From: Amnibacterium flavum
GTDB lineage: Bacteria; Actinomycetota; Actinomycetes; Actinomycetales; Microbacteriaceae
Direction of reading: 5' to 3'
Length of the DNA: 64,000 nucleotides
Assembly (NCBI RefSeq): GCF_003097495.1
Contig: NZ_QEOP01000002.1
Span: forward strand, 1,116,001-1,180,000
In this document: in pieces, positions 52,494-60,970 of the stretch
Position numbering within the stretch: the first letter of the stretch is position 1
Layout of the letters: the number at the start of each line of letters is the position of its first letter
The notes under the pieces: model-generated
What the model saw: the letters and a program-made list of their open reading frames with translations, nothing else
Told to the model about the DNA's origin: nothing
Databases searched by the model: none
Program-made: the position numbers and the translations under genes

Positions 52494-53495
52494 TCACCTT
52501 CCCCAGCGCAGCGCCGCGGTCTGCACGGGTGCATCCCACAGCTCGGTCAGTTCATCGTCCAGTTTGAGCACGGAGATGGAGAATCCCTGCATCTCGAGCG
52601 ACGTCACATAGTTGCCGACGAGGGTCCGGGTCACCTCGATGCCCTTCTCCTTCAACGATTCGGCGGCGTGCCGGAACGCGATGTAGAGCTCGATCAACGG
52701 CGTACCGCCCATGCCGTTGACGAAGAGCAGCACCTTGTCGCCGGAGACGAAGGGGAGGTCGTCGAGGATCGGTCCGAGGATCCGGTCCACGATCTTGTCC
52801 GCCGGCTCCAGACCGATCCGCTCGCGGCCGGGTTCGCCGTGGATGCCGATCCCGATCTCGATCTCGTCGTCGCCGATGTCGAAGCTCGGCTCGCCCGCGT
52901 GCGGCACGGTCGGCGCGGTGAGCGCGACCCCCATGGATCGGACATTGGCGTTGACGCGCTCGGCGAGCTCCACCACCTGGTCGAGGCTGTCGCCGCGCTG
53001 TGCGGCGGCGCCCGCGATCTTCTCGACGAGGACCGTTCCCGCGACGCCTCGTCGGCCGGCCGTGTAGAGCGAGTCCTTGACCGCGACGTCGTCGTCGACG
53101 ACCACGGCGCGGACCTCGATGCCCTCCGCCGCCGCGAGCTCCGCCGCCGTCTCGAAGTTGAGCACGTCGCCCGTGTAGTTCTTCACGATGTGCAGCACGC
53201 CCGCACCGCCGTCGACCGCCTTCGTCGCATCCACGATCGGATCGGGCGTCGGGGAGGTGAAGACCGGTCCGGGCACCGCCGCGGACAGCATCCCGTAGCC
53301 GACGAACCCGCCGTGCAGTGGCTCGTGACCGCTTCCGCCGCCCGAGACCAGGGCCACCTGACCCTGCACCGGGGCGTCGGCGCGGACGATGTAGATGGGG
53401 TCGGTGTGAACGGTCAGCAGGTCGCGGTGGGCCAGGGCGACACCGGCGACGGCATCCGACACCACGTCACGCGGGTCGTTGATGAGCTTCTTCAT
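52494..53495 (-). CDS. dhaK: DhaK, dihydroxyacetone-binding subunit
   Basis: A 333-residue DhaK protein. The substrate-binding histidine lies in [15 protein letters not shown] (His199), and [15 protein letters not shown] forms the conserved glycine region near residue 52. The covalent hemiaminal between this His and dihydroxyacetone is known for the family. First gene of dhaK-dhaL-dhaM, with AGGAG before the ATG at 53495. It faces glpF across 190 nt, so glycerol uptake and dihydroxyacetone use are probably controlled together; no operator could be assigned in that gap. Confidence 0.95.
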   Translation of the reverse strand: MKKLINDPRDVVSDAVAGVALAHRDLLTVHTDPIYIVRADAPVQGQVALVSGGGSGHEPLHGGFVGYGMLSAAVPGPVFTSPTPDPIVDATKAVDGGAGVLHIVKNYTGDVLNFETAAELAAAEGIEVRAVVVDDDVAVKDSLYTAGRRGVAGTVLVEKIAGAAAQRGDSLDQVVELAERVNANVRSMGVALTAPTVPHAGEPSFDIGDDEIEIGIGIHGEPGRERIGLEPADKIVDRILGPILDDLPFVSGDKVLLFVNGMGGTPLIELYIAFRHAAESLKEKGIEVTRTLVGNYVTSLEMQGFSISVLKLDDELTELWDAPVQTAALRWGR

Positions 53496-53685
53496 TGATG
53501 GCTCCTGATGGCTCGGAAAGTGGCGGCACGCATGACGCCTGCCGTCGTCTGTCAACCTACGCCCCCGGACACCCCGGCTCCAAGGAACCGGTTCCACACG
53601 GCGCACTCCCGGGCTATCGTGGTCGTGCCGCAACGTCGCGGCGGTGCTCACGCACAACTTCTGTTATTCGACAAGGAAGGTCGAA

Positions 53686-54447
53686 GTGGACACACCTGAC
53701 TACGGAGTAGTTTTCCTCTCCGAGACCGTCGGAACCACGCTGCTCCTGCTGCTCGGCGCCGGCGTCGTCGCCAACGTGATCCTCGCGAAGACCAAGGGAT
53801 TCGGCGGCGGCTGGCTTCTCATCAACTTCGGTTGGGGCCTCGCCGTCTTCGCCGGTGTCACGGTCTCCTACGCATCCGGCGCGCACCTGAATCCCGCGGT
53901 GACCTTCGGACTGCTCGCCGCCGGGGCGATGCCGTTCGACATCGTCCTGATCCTCTGCTACCTCGGGGGTCAGCTCCTCGGCGCCTTCCTCGGTGCCGTC
54001 CTGGCATGGCTCACCTACCGGAACCACTTCGACGAGGAGCCCGATCCCGCCGCCAAGCTCGGCGTCTTCTCGACGGGCCCCGGCATCCGCAACTACGGAT
54101 GGAACCTCGTCACGGAGATCATCGGTACCTTCGTGCTCGTCTTCGTGGTCATCGGCTTCGGCCGTGCGGGCGACCCGCAGGTGGACGCCCCCGCGGGCCT
54201 CGCCGCCCTGGGTGCTCTCCCCGTCGCCTTCCTGGTGGTGGCGATCGGCGCCTCGCTCGGTGGTCCGACCGGCTACGCGATCAACCCGGCCCGCGACATC
54301 ATGCCCCGCATCGCCCACGCGGTCCTGCCCATCAAGGGCAAGGGCTCCAGCGACTGGAGCTACTCCTGGGTGCCGGTCGTCGGTCCGCTGATCGGCGGCC
54401 TCCTCGCGGGATGGCTCTCCATCCCGCTGCTGCCGATCCTCACCTGA
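53686..54447 (+). CDS. glpF: Glycerol facilitator GlpF (MIP family)
   Basis: A 253-residue aquaglyceroporin. Two NPA half-helices are intact: [12 protein letters not shown] (first) and [13 protein letters not shown] (second, with the aspartate after Arg typical of glycerol rather than water channels). Six membrane helices are visible. GTG 53686 has an AAGGAAGG ribosome-binding site. It lies next to glpK and is divergent from the dha operon. A terminator separates it from glpK. Confidence 0.95.
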   Translation: MDTPDYGVVFLSETVGTTLLLLLGAGVVANVILAKTKGFGGGWLLINFGWGLAVFAGVTVSYASGAHLNPAVTFGLLAAGAMPFDIVLILCYLGGQLLGAFLGAVLAWLTYRNHFDEEPDPAAKLGVFSTGPGIRNYGWNLVTEIIGTFVLVFVVIGFGRAGDPQVDAPAGLAALGALPVAFLVVAIGASLGGPTGYAINPARDIMPRIAHAVLPIKGKGSSDWSYSWVPVVGPLIGGLLAGWLSIPLLPILT

Positions 54448-54450
54448 TCG

Positions 54451-54481
54451 AACGGCCGACCGCGTCTCGCGGTCGGCCGTT
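54451..54481 (+). terminator. Terminator between glpF and glpK
   Basis: AACGGCCGACCGCG (54451-54464) and CGCGGTCGGCCGTT (54468-54481) form a perfect 14-bp stem with a 3-nt loop and a TCCCTTT tail, 3 nt after the glpF stop. Transcription of glpK must read through it or start anew in the 108 nt that follow. Confidence 0.88.
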
Positions 54482-54589
54482 TCCCTTTCCCCACCCCATC
54501 CGATCTCCGGGGCAGTTCCCAGCGTTCACGCCAAGGCTGTGGAAGTGGAGCGTCCCGGGACGCACGCACGACAAAGGAGTTACTCCACC

Positions 54590-56104
54590 ATGACCGAATA
54601 CATCGTCGCCATCGACCAGGGCACCACCAGCACGAGGGCCATCGTCTTCGACCACTCGGGATCCATCGTCTCCGTGGGACAGAAGGAGCACGAGCAGATC
54701 TTCCCCAAGGCCGGATGGGTCGAGCACGACCCCGCCGAGATCTGGGCCAATACCCGTGAGGTGATCGGCCAGGCGCTGTCCAAGGCCGACATCACCCGCC
54801 ACGACGTCAAGGGCGTCGGCATCACCAACCAGCGCGAGACCACCGTGGTCTGGGACAAGAACACCGGGGAGCCCGTCTACAACGCGATCGTCTGGCAGGA
54901 CACCCGCACCCAGTCCATCGTCGACCGGTTCGCCACCGACGGCGGTGTCGAGCGATTCAAGGACACCGTCGGACTCCCCCTGTCCACGTACTTCGCGGGC
55001 ACGAAGATCGTCTGGATCCTAGAGAACGTCGACGGAGCCCGCGAGAAGGCCGAGGCGGGCGACCTGCTGTTCGGCACCACCGACACCTGGGTCCTCTGGA
55101 ACCTGACCGGCGGCACCGACGGCGGCGTCCACGTCACCGACGTGACCAACGCCTCCCGCACCCTGTTCATGGATCTGAAGACGCTGCAGTGGGATGACAG
55201 CATCCTCGAGGTGTTCGGAGTGCCGAAGTCGATGCTCCCCGAGATCAAGAGCTCGTCCGAGGTGTACGGCACCGTCGAGTCGTCCAACCTGCTGCGCGAG
55301 GTGCCGATCGCGGGCATCCTCGGCGACCAGCAAGCGGCCACCTTCGGGCAGGCCGCGTTCGACCCCGGCGAGGCGAAGAACACCTACGGCACCGGTAACT
55401 TCCTGATCTTCAACACGGGCACCGAGATCGTGAAGAGCGACAACGGTCTGCTCACGACGCTGGGCTACAAGCTCGGCGACGAAGAGCCGCACTACGCGCT
55501 CGAGGGTTCGATCGCCGTCACCGGTTCGCTCATCCAGTGGCTGCGCGACAACCTCGGGATCATCAAGTCGGCACCCGAGATCGAGGAGCTGGCGAAGACG
55601 GTCGAGAACAACGGCGGCGCCTACTTCGTGCCCGCGTTCTCGGGCCTGTTCGCGCCGTACTGGCGTTCCGATGCCCGCGGCGCGCTCGTCGGACTCACCC
55701 GGTACGTGAACAAGGGGCACATCGCGCGCGCGGCGCTGGAGGCGACAGCGTTCCAGACCAAGGAGGTCCTCGATGCGGTGAACGCCGACTCGGGCGTCCC
55801 GCTGGAGGAGCTGAAGGTCGACGGCGGAATGATCGCAAACGATCTGCTCATGCAGTTCCAGGCCGACATCCTCGGGGTTCCCGTCGTCCGGCCCGAGGTC
55901 GCCGAGACCACCGCACTCGGTGCAGCGTACGCCGCCGGCCTCGCGGTCGGCTTCTGGGAGAACCTCGACGACCTGCGCGCGAACTGGCAGGAGAACAAGC
56001 GCTGGACCCCGTCGATGGACGAGGCCGAGCGCGAGCGCACCTACCGCCTGTGGAAGAAGGCCGTGACGAAGACCTTCGACTGGGTCGACGAGGACGTCAA
56101 CTGA
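54590..56104 (+). CDS. glpK: Glycerol kinase GlpK
   Basis: A 504-residue FGGY kinase that phosphorylates glycerol to glycerol-3-phosphate. The start [20 protein letters not shown], then [17 protein letters not shown] and the ATP site [13 protein letters not shown], and the C-terminal [20 protein letters not shown] are all typical. Full length. ATG 54590 has an AAAGGAG ribosome-binding site. The gene follows glpF after a terminator and ends 12 nt before the first of two matching hairpins flanking a DUF559-type gene. Confidence 0.97.
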   Translation: MTEYIVAIDQGTTSTRAIVFDHSGSIVSVGQKEHEQIFPKAGWVEHDPAEIWANTREVIGQALSKADITRHDVKGVGITNQRETTVVWDKNTGEPVYNAIVWQDTRTQSIVDRFATDGGVERFKDTVGLPLSTYFAGTKIVWILENVDGAREKAEAGDLLFGTTDTWVLWNLTGGTDGGVHVTDVTNASRTLFMDLKTLQWDDSILEVFGVPKSMLPEIKSSSEVYGTVESSNLLREVPIAGILGDQQAATFGQAAFDPGEAKNTYGTGNFLIFNTGTEIVKSDNGLLTTLGYKLGDEEPHYALEGSIAVTGSLIQWLRDNLGIIKSAPEIEELAKTVENNGGAYFVPAFSGLFAPYWRSDARGALVGLTRYVNKGHIARAALEATAFQTKEVLDAVNADSGVPLEELKVDGGMIANDLLMQFQADILGVPVVRPEVAETTALGAAYAAGLAVGFWENLDDLRANWQENKRWTPSMDEAERERTYRLWKKAVTKTFDWVDEDVN

Positions 56105-56116
56105 CACGACGCCGCT

Positions 56117-56172
56117 GAGTTGCCCAGTTCCGCCCACTCCCGAGCCGGGAGATGGGCGGAACTGGGCAACTC
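56117..56172. repeat. 56-nt palindromic element, left copy
   Basis: GAGTTGCCCAGTTCCGCCCA (56117-56136) and TGGGCGGAACTGGGCAACTC (56153-56172) are perfect 20-bp complements; the middle CTCCC/GGGAG can stack with one bulged A. The same element, equal in length and nearly equal in sequence, lies at 57124-57179 on the other side of the DUF559 gene. Confidence 0.9.
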
Positions 56173-56231
56173 GCATTCGAGGCCTGTGGATAGGTCGCCT
56201 GGGTACCCCCGGCCGGTGTCACTCTTGCCGC

Positions 56232-57125
56232 ATGAAACGGCCCGAACGCCTTCCACCCGAGCTCGCCGGCTCGTCTTTCACCACCCGCGCGGGCGCCGTG
56301 TCTGGACTGTCACCCAAAAGGCTCCGAGCGCGCGATCTCGACAAGCACATCTGGGGTGTCAGATCGGCTGGTGCCATCGCGACGCTCGATCAGCGCGCGC
56401 GCATGATGCTGCTGAGGATGCCGCCGAGCGCATTCGTGAGCCATCTCACTGCTGCAGTCCTGCACCGACTGCCGACGCCTCCGGCATCCTTCTCCTCTCA
56501 CGACGCCGTCGACATATCTGTCCCGGCCCCGGAGAGGGCGCCCCACGCAACCGGCATTCGAGGCCATCGGCTCACGCTGTTCCCGGGCGATGTGCAGGCC
56601 GCGGACGGCATCCGGATCACAAGTCCCGTCCGCACCTGGTTCGATCTCGGGGCATCCTTGAGGATCGAGGATCTCGTCGCAATCGGCGACCACCTGATCG
56701 CGACGCCTGGCGGTCCCAGTCGGGAGGACCTCGCCGGGACCATCGCGTCGCATCGTGGTGAACGGGGCGTACGTCGCCTCGCGTTGGCGAGTCGGATGTT
56801 GACCCCTCGTTCGGAATCGCCGCAGGAATCCCGTCTTCGCGCGCTGATCATGATGGGCGGACTTCCCGAGCCGAGCGTCAACAGGGTCATCACCGACGGG
56901 CTGGGGCGGTTCGTCGCTCGCGCCGACCTGGTGATCGAGGAGTACCGCCTGGTGATCGAGTACCAGGGGGACTACCACCGAGACAAGGCGCAATGGCGAC
57001 GAGACATGTCGCGACGGTCACGAATCGAAGCCGAGGGCTGGACCGTCGTCGAGATCGTCGCGGACGATCTCTGCGACCCGGACGAACTGCTGGCACGCTT
57101 CCGGAAGCTCGCCCGGATGCGCTGA
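56232..57125 (+). CDS. DUF559-type endonuclease-like protein with AbiEi-like N-terminus
   Basis: A 297-residue protein. The N-terminal third (GAVSGLSPKRLRARDLDKHI...) looks like the winged-helix region of AbiEi-type antitoxins, and the last 110 residues are a Vsr/DUF559-like nuclease fold: ESPQESRLRALIMMGG, then ARADLVIEEYRLVIEYQGDY with Asp and Glu/Gln at the expected PD-(D/E)xK positions, and YHRDKAQWRRDMSRR. This combination is common in actinobacteria and uncharacterised. It is flanked by two matching palindromes; its stop TGA overlaps the second one. Its codons are less GC-biased than neighbours, consistent with mobility. Confidence 0.8.
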   Translation: MKRPERLPPELAGSSFTTRAGAVSGLSPKRLRARDLDKHIWGVRSAGAIATLDQRARMMLLRMPPSAFVSHLTAAVLHRLPTPPASFSSHDAVDISVPAPERAPHATGIRGHRLTLFPGDVQAADGIRITSPVRTWFDLGASLRIEDLVAIGDHLIATPGGPSREDLAGTIASHRGERGVRRLALASRMLTPRSESPQESRLRALIMMGGLPEPSVNRVITDGLGRFVARADLVIEEYRLVIEYQGDYHRDKAQWRRDMSRRSRIEAEGWTVVEIVADDLCDPDELLARFRKLARMR

Positions 57126-57179
57126 GTTGCCCAGTTCTGCCCACTCGGGCCGGATTTAGTGGGCCGAACTGGGCAACTC
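57124..57179. repeat. 56-nt palindromic element, right copy
   Basis: GAGTTGCCCAGTTCTGCCCA plus CT (57124-57145) pairs with AG plus TGGGCCGAACTGGGCAACTC (57158-57179), 22 bp with one mismatch and a loop CGGGCCGGATTT. It matches the left copy in both arms and in length. It begins within the DUF559 stop codon and supplies the last seven codons and the TAA of trpD on the other strand. Confidence 0.9.
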
Positions 57180-58232
57180 GGGGGTCTTCGTGGCCGTGAC
57201 CCAGGCGTCGAGCTTGGCGGACGCCGCCCCACTGTCGATAGCGGCCGCGGCACGGGACAGGTTGAGGGAGAGGCGCTCGAGCAGCGAGATGTCGGCGAGG
57301 GTCGCGTCGCGCGAGAGCTCCCAGGCGACGAGGCCCGCCGCGGCGTTGAGGAGGACGATGTCGCGCACGGGCCCCTCGTCGCCGTCCAGCACCCGACGGA
57401 GCGCGGCGGCGTTCTCGTCCGGGGTGCCGCCGACGAGGTCCGACAGCGACGAGCGGCGGATGCCGAGCTCGCGCGGGTCGAGATCATGCTCGGTCACGGA
57501 TCCCCCCGACACCTCCCAGAGGTGGCTGTGGCCGGTCGTGGTCAGCTCGTCGAGACCGTCGTCGCCGCGGAACACGAGGGCTGTCGCACCACGCGTCTGG
57601 AACACACCGACGATGAGCGGCACGACCTCGGGCCGCGCCACCCCGACAGCGCTCGCCTCGGGACGGGCCGGGTTGCACAGCGGCCCCAGGAAGTTGAAGA
57701 CCGTCGGCACTCCGAGCTCCCCGCGGACGGGCCCGGCGTGGCGGAACCCGGGGTGGAAAGCGGCGGCGTAGACGAACGTGATCCCGACCTCGTCGAGCAC
57801 GCGGGCGACCGCCTCGGGGCTGAGGGTCAGATCGACGCCGAGAGCAGACAGCACATCGCTCGAACCGGACGCCGAGCTGGCTGCTCGGTTGCCGTGCTTG
57901 ACCACCGGAGCACCGCTCGCTGCCGCGACGATCGACGCCGCGGTGGAGATGTTGACCGTCTTCAGCCGGTCTCCGCCGGTGCCGACGATGTCGAGCACGT
58001 GGGAGTCCACCTGAAGGGGGATCGCGTGGTCGAGGATCGCATCGCGGAAGCCGACGATCTCATCGACCGTCTCGCCCTTCGCCCGCAGCGCGACGAGGAA
58101 TCCGGCCAGCTGGGCGGGCGACGCCTCCCCCGTCATGACCCGTTCCATCGCCCACGTCGAGTCCGCGATGGAGAGGCTGTTCCCGTCGAGGAGCGAGCCG
58201 ATGACAGTGGGCCAGGTGGGCGATTCGAACAC
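57156..58232 (-). CDS. trpD: Anthranilate phosphoribosyltransferase TrpD
   Basis: A 358-residue enzyme that joins anthranilate and PRPP in tryptophan synthesis. [20 protein letters not shown] is the conserved PRPP loop, with [17 protein letters not shown] and [15 protein letters not shown] 58232 follows TAGGAT (58239-58244 on the minus strand) by 6 nt, a predicted leaderless start. The last residues (ELPSSAH) and stop come from the adjacent palindrome. Other trp genes are absent. The trpD-ctaE-qcrCAB grouping matches mycobacteria. Confidence 0.95.
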   Translation of the reverse strand: MFESPTWPTVIGSLLDGNSLSIADSTWAMERVMTGEASPAQLAGFLVALRAKGETVDEIVGFRDAILDHAIPLQVDSHVLDIVGTGGDRLKTVNISTAASIVAAASGAPVVKHGNRAASSASGSSDVLSALGVDLTLSPEAVARVLDEVGITFVYAAAFHPGFRHAGPVRGELGVPTVFNFLGPLCNPARPEASAVGVARPEVVPLIVGVFQTRGATALVFRGDDGLDELTTTGHSHLWEVSGGSVTEHDLDPRELGIRRSSLSDLVGGTPDENAAALRRVLDGDEGPVRDIVLLNAAAGLVAWELSRDATLADISLLERLSLNLSRAAAAIDSGAASAKLDAWVTATKTPELPSSAH

Positions 58233-58238
58233 GCCGCA

Positions 58239-58244
58239 ATCCTA
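58239..58244 (-). promoter_or_regulatory. -10 box of trpD (leaderless)
   Basis: TAGGAT on the minus strand ends 6 nt before the trpD GTG, the spacing at which transcription starts on the first base of the start codon. Confidence 0.6.
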
Positions 58245-58345
58245 TTCGCGGCGCTCTCCCCCGTGATCTCGCCGATCGGATGGGGATTTACCGACAACGT
58301 GTAGAAATATGCGCCGCGGTGCCATTCGCCCTGAGCGGAATCCGT

Positions 58346-58351
58346 CATAAT
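58346..58351 (+). promoter_or_regulatory. -10 box of ctaE (leaderless)
   Basis: CATAAT ends 6 nt before the ctaE GTG at 58358. The respiratory cluster is thus predicted to start as a leaderless mRNA, divergent from trpD, about 100 bp away. Confidence 0.6.
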
Positions 58352-58357
58352 GGACAG

Positions 58358-58987
58358 GTGAGCAGCGCGTCAGCACTTCAGTCGACCAGCGCCCCCGTCA
58401 TCAATCGGCCCAACTCAATCGCAGTCGGGACGATCGTGTGGCTGGGCAGCGAAGTCATGTTCTTCGCGGGGCTCTTCGCGATCTACTTCACCCTCCGATC
58501 GGCGGCTCCCGAACTGTGGAGCTACGAGACCGCACGGCTCAACGTGCCGTACGCGGCGATCAACACGGTGATCCTCGTCTCCAGCTCGTTCACCTGCCAG
58601 TTCGGCGTGTTCGCGGCGGAACGCCTCCAGGCGCGCTCGACCGGTGCCAGCCCGTTCAAGTGGGGCATGGTCGAGTGGTTCATGATCACCTACGCCCTCG
58701 GAGCCATCTTCGTCGCGGGTCAGATCTGGGAGTACGCGACGCTGGTCAGCGAGGGCATCAGCCTCAGCTCGAACGCCTACGGCTCCGCCTTCTACCTGAC
58801 GACCGGTTTCCACGGACTCCACGTGACGGGTGGACTGATCGCCTTCCTCCTCGTCATCGGTCGAGCGTTCGCCGTCAAGAACTTCGGTCACCGAGAGGCC
58901 ACGAGCGCCATCGTCGTGTCGTACTACTGGCACTTCGTCGACGTCGTCTGGATCGGCCTGTTCGCCGTCATCTACATTCTGAAATAG
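58358..58987 (+). CDS. ctaE: Cytochrome c oxidase subunit III, CtaE
   Basis: A 209-residue, five-helix subunit III of the aa3-type oxidase. [20 protein letters not shown] and [20 protein letters not shown] are family signatures. In actinobacteria it is part of the bcc-aa3 supercomplex with QcrCAB. GTG 58358 is taken as the start because CATAAT lies 6 nt before it; a longer frame is open upstream but without protein character. First gene of ctaE-qcrC-qcrA-qcrB. Confidence 0.95.
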   Translation: MSSASALQSTSAPVINRPNSIAVGTIVWLGSEVMFFAGLFAIYFTLRSAAPELWSYETARLNVPYAAINTVILVSSSFTCQFGVFAAERLQARSTGASPFKWGMVEWFMITYALGAIFVAGQIWEYATLVSEGISLSSNAYGSAFYLTTGFHGLHVTGGLIAFLLVIGRAFAVKNFGHREATSAIVVSYYWHFVDVVWIGLFAVIYILK

Positions 58988-59000
58988 GAATCGGATCAGC

Positions 59001-59852
59001 TTGGCTACCGCACGTAAAACCGACGCCCGCCGCTTCCGGATCAAGTCCGCGAACGCAGCCCGCCGCACGCGCTCACCGCGCGCTGCGCGACGTTCGCCAC
59101 TCGCGACCGTCGCACTCATCGCCATCGGCCTCCTCTTCACGGGTGGTGCCTACGCGGCCTTCAACGCCTCCTCCTCCGACTCCGGCGCCGTCGCCGCGTC
59201 ACAGGAATCGGTCGAACGTGGGGAGAAGCTCTTCGCCGCGAACTGCGCCACCTGCCACGGACTCGCCCTGCAGGGAACCGAGGCGGGCCCGACCCTCATC
59301 GGCGTCGGTGCCGCCGCGGTCGACTTCCAGGTCGGCACCGGACGCATGCCGCTGCAGAACCAGAGTCCTCAGGCCCCGGTGAAGCCGGTGCAGTTCACCG
59401 ACAGCGACGTCGACGCTCTTGCTGCCTACGTCTCGTCCATCTCCCCCGGCCCGAGCGTCCCCGACTCCGAATACCTCGACGCGGCGGGTGACGCCACCCG
59501 CGGTGCAGAACTGTTCCGGATCAACTGCGCCATGTGCCACAACGTTGCCGGCGCAGGCGGCGCCCTGACCGAGGGCAAGTACGCTCCCGCACTCACAGGC
59601 GTAACCGAGAAGCACATCTACGAGGCCATGCTCACCGGTCCGCAGAACATGCCCGTCTTCAACGACGCGAACCTGACCCCCGAGGACAAGCGCGACATCA
59701 TCACCTCGCTCAAGTACCTCGAGAACAACCCGTCGCCCGGCGGTTTCGAGCTCGGCAGCCTCGGCCCCGTCGCCGAAGGCCTGTTCGCCTGGATCTTCGG
59801 GCTCGGAGCGATCATCGCGCTGGCGGTCTGGCTGACCGCTCGCGCCAACTAG
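59001..59852 (+). CDS. qcrC: Diheme cytochrome c subunit QcrC
   Basis: A 283-residue membrane-bound cytochrome c subunit of the bcc complex. One N-terminal membrane helix (SPLATVALIAIGLLFTGGAY) follows an Arg-rich start; two heme c sites, CATCH (82-86) and CAMCH (176-180), follow; a C-terminal helix anchors the other end (FAWIFGLGAIIALAVWLTAR). The two hemes carry electrons from QcrA to the oxidase without a soluble cytochrome c. Likely TTG start at 59001; 13 nt after ctaE. Confidence 0.95.
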   Translation: MATARKTDARRFRIKSANAARRTRSPRAARRSPLATVALIAIGLLFTGGAYAAFNASSSDSGAVAASQESVERGEKLFAANCATCHGLALQGTEAGPTLIGVGAAAVDFQVGTGRMPLQNQSPQAPVKPVQFTDSDVDALAAYVSSISPGPSVPDSEYLDAAGDATRGAELFRINCAMCHNVAGAGGALTEGKYAPALTGVTEKHIYEAMLTGPQNMPVFNDANLTPEDKRDIITSLKYLENNPSPGGFELGSLGPVAEGLFAWIFGLGAIIALAVWLTARAN

Positions 59853-59890
59853 CCGCGGCTCACGCCGACAGCACCAAGGAGAACATCGAG

Positions 59891-60970
59891 ATGGCGAACG
59901 AAGAAGGCGGCACAGGACTCGTCCCGGCCGACGCTTCGGTGTCACACGGCCGCGACGTCTCGGCGGGCACCGCCGTCGTTCAGCGCGACCTGGCGCAGAA
60001 CCCCGGTCTGCCCCCGCACCGCCCGCGCACCACCGACCTCGATCCCAAGGCCGACAAGCGCTCCGAGCGCGGGGTCTCCCTGCTGTTCTACCTGTCGATC
60101 GTCGGCAGCATCGGCGCGATCGTCTCGTACTTCGCGCTGCCGATCGTCCCCGACGACCCGGCATCGGTCCGTCTGAACACGCTCTTCATCGGGCTCAGCA
60201 TCGCTCTCGCACTGCTCAGCATCGGAATCGGCGCGGTCCACTGGGGCAAGGCCCTGATGGCCGACCACGAGGGCATCGACATCCGGCACCCCACGCGCGG
60301 AACGGATGCCACGCGAGAGCGCGCCGTCGAGATCTTCCGCGAGGCGGACCAGGAGTCGGGCTTCAACCGGCGCAAGCTGCTCCGCAACTCGCTGTTCGGT
60401 GCGTTCATCGCCTTCCCGCTCCCCGCGATCTTCCTCTTCCGCGACCTCGCGCCCGCCGACAACGATCCGGCCGAGCTTCTCCGTCACACCATGTGGGAAG
60501 AGGGCGTGCGTCTCACCCGCGACCCCGAGGGCACACCGATCAAGGCGTCGGATGTCACACTCGGCTCCGCTTTCCACGTGATCCCGGAAGGTCTCAACGA
60601 GACCGAGCACAAGCTCGAGGAGAAGGCCAAGGCCGCAGTTCTCCTGATGCGTCTCAAACCCGAAGACCTGAATGTCTCCCCCGGCCGCGAGGACTGGAAC
60701 TACCAGGGAATCGTCGCCTACTCCAAGATCTGCACGCACGTGGGATGCCCCGTGGCCCTCTACGAGCAGCAGACGCACCATCTCCTTTGCCCGTGCCACC
60801 AGTCGCAGTTCGACATCAAGAACGAAGCCGAAGTGATCTTCGGACCCGCAAAGCGCCCTCTGCCCCAGCTGCCGATCACGATCGACGCCGACGGCTACCT
60901 CGTCGCACGACGAGACTTCACCGAACCCGTGGGACCAAGCTTCTGGGAGCGTGGCGAATATGAGCAGTGA
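59891..60970 (+). CDS. qcrA: Rieske iron-sulfur subunit QcrA
   Basis: A 359-residue actinobacterial Rieske subunit with three membrane helices (about 65-85, 95-120 and 170-190) before the Rieske domain. The [2Fe-2S] ligands are in CTHVGC (Cys281, His283) and CPCHQSQFD (Cys300, His303), with the disulfide pair Cys286/Cys302. The three-helix form, against one in mitochondria, is typical of the actinobacterial bcc complex. It starts 38 nt after qcrC and overlaps qcrB by 11 nt. Confidence 0.96.
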   Translation: MANEEGGTGLVPADASVSHGRDVSAGTAVVQRDLAQNPGLPPHRPRTTDLDPKADKRSERGVSLLFYLSIVGSIGAIVSYFALPIVPDDPASVRLNTLFIGLSIALALLSIGIGAVHWGKALMADHEGIDIRHPTRGTDATRERAVEIFREADQESGFNRRKLLRNSLFGAFIAFPLPAIFLFRDLAPADNDPAELLRHTMWEEGVRLTRDPEGTPIKASDVTLGSAFHVIPEGLNETEHKLEEKAKAAVLLMRLKPEDLNVSPGREDWNYQGIVAYSKICTHVGCPVALYEQQTHHLLCPCHQSQFDIKNEAEVIFGPAKRPLPQLPITIDADGYLVARRDFTEPVGPSFWERGEYEQ

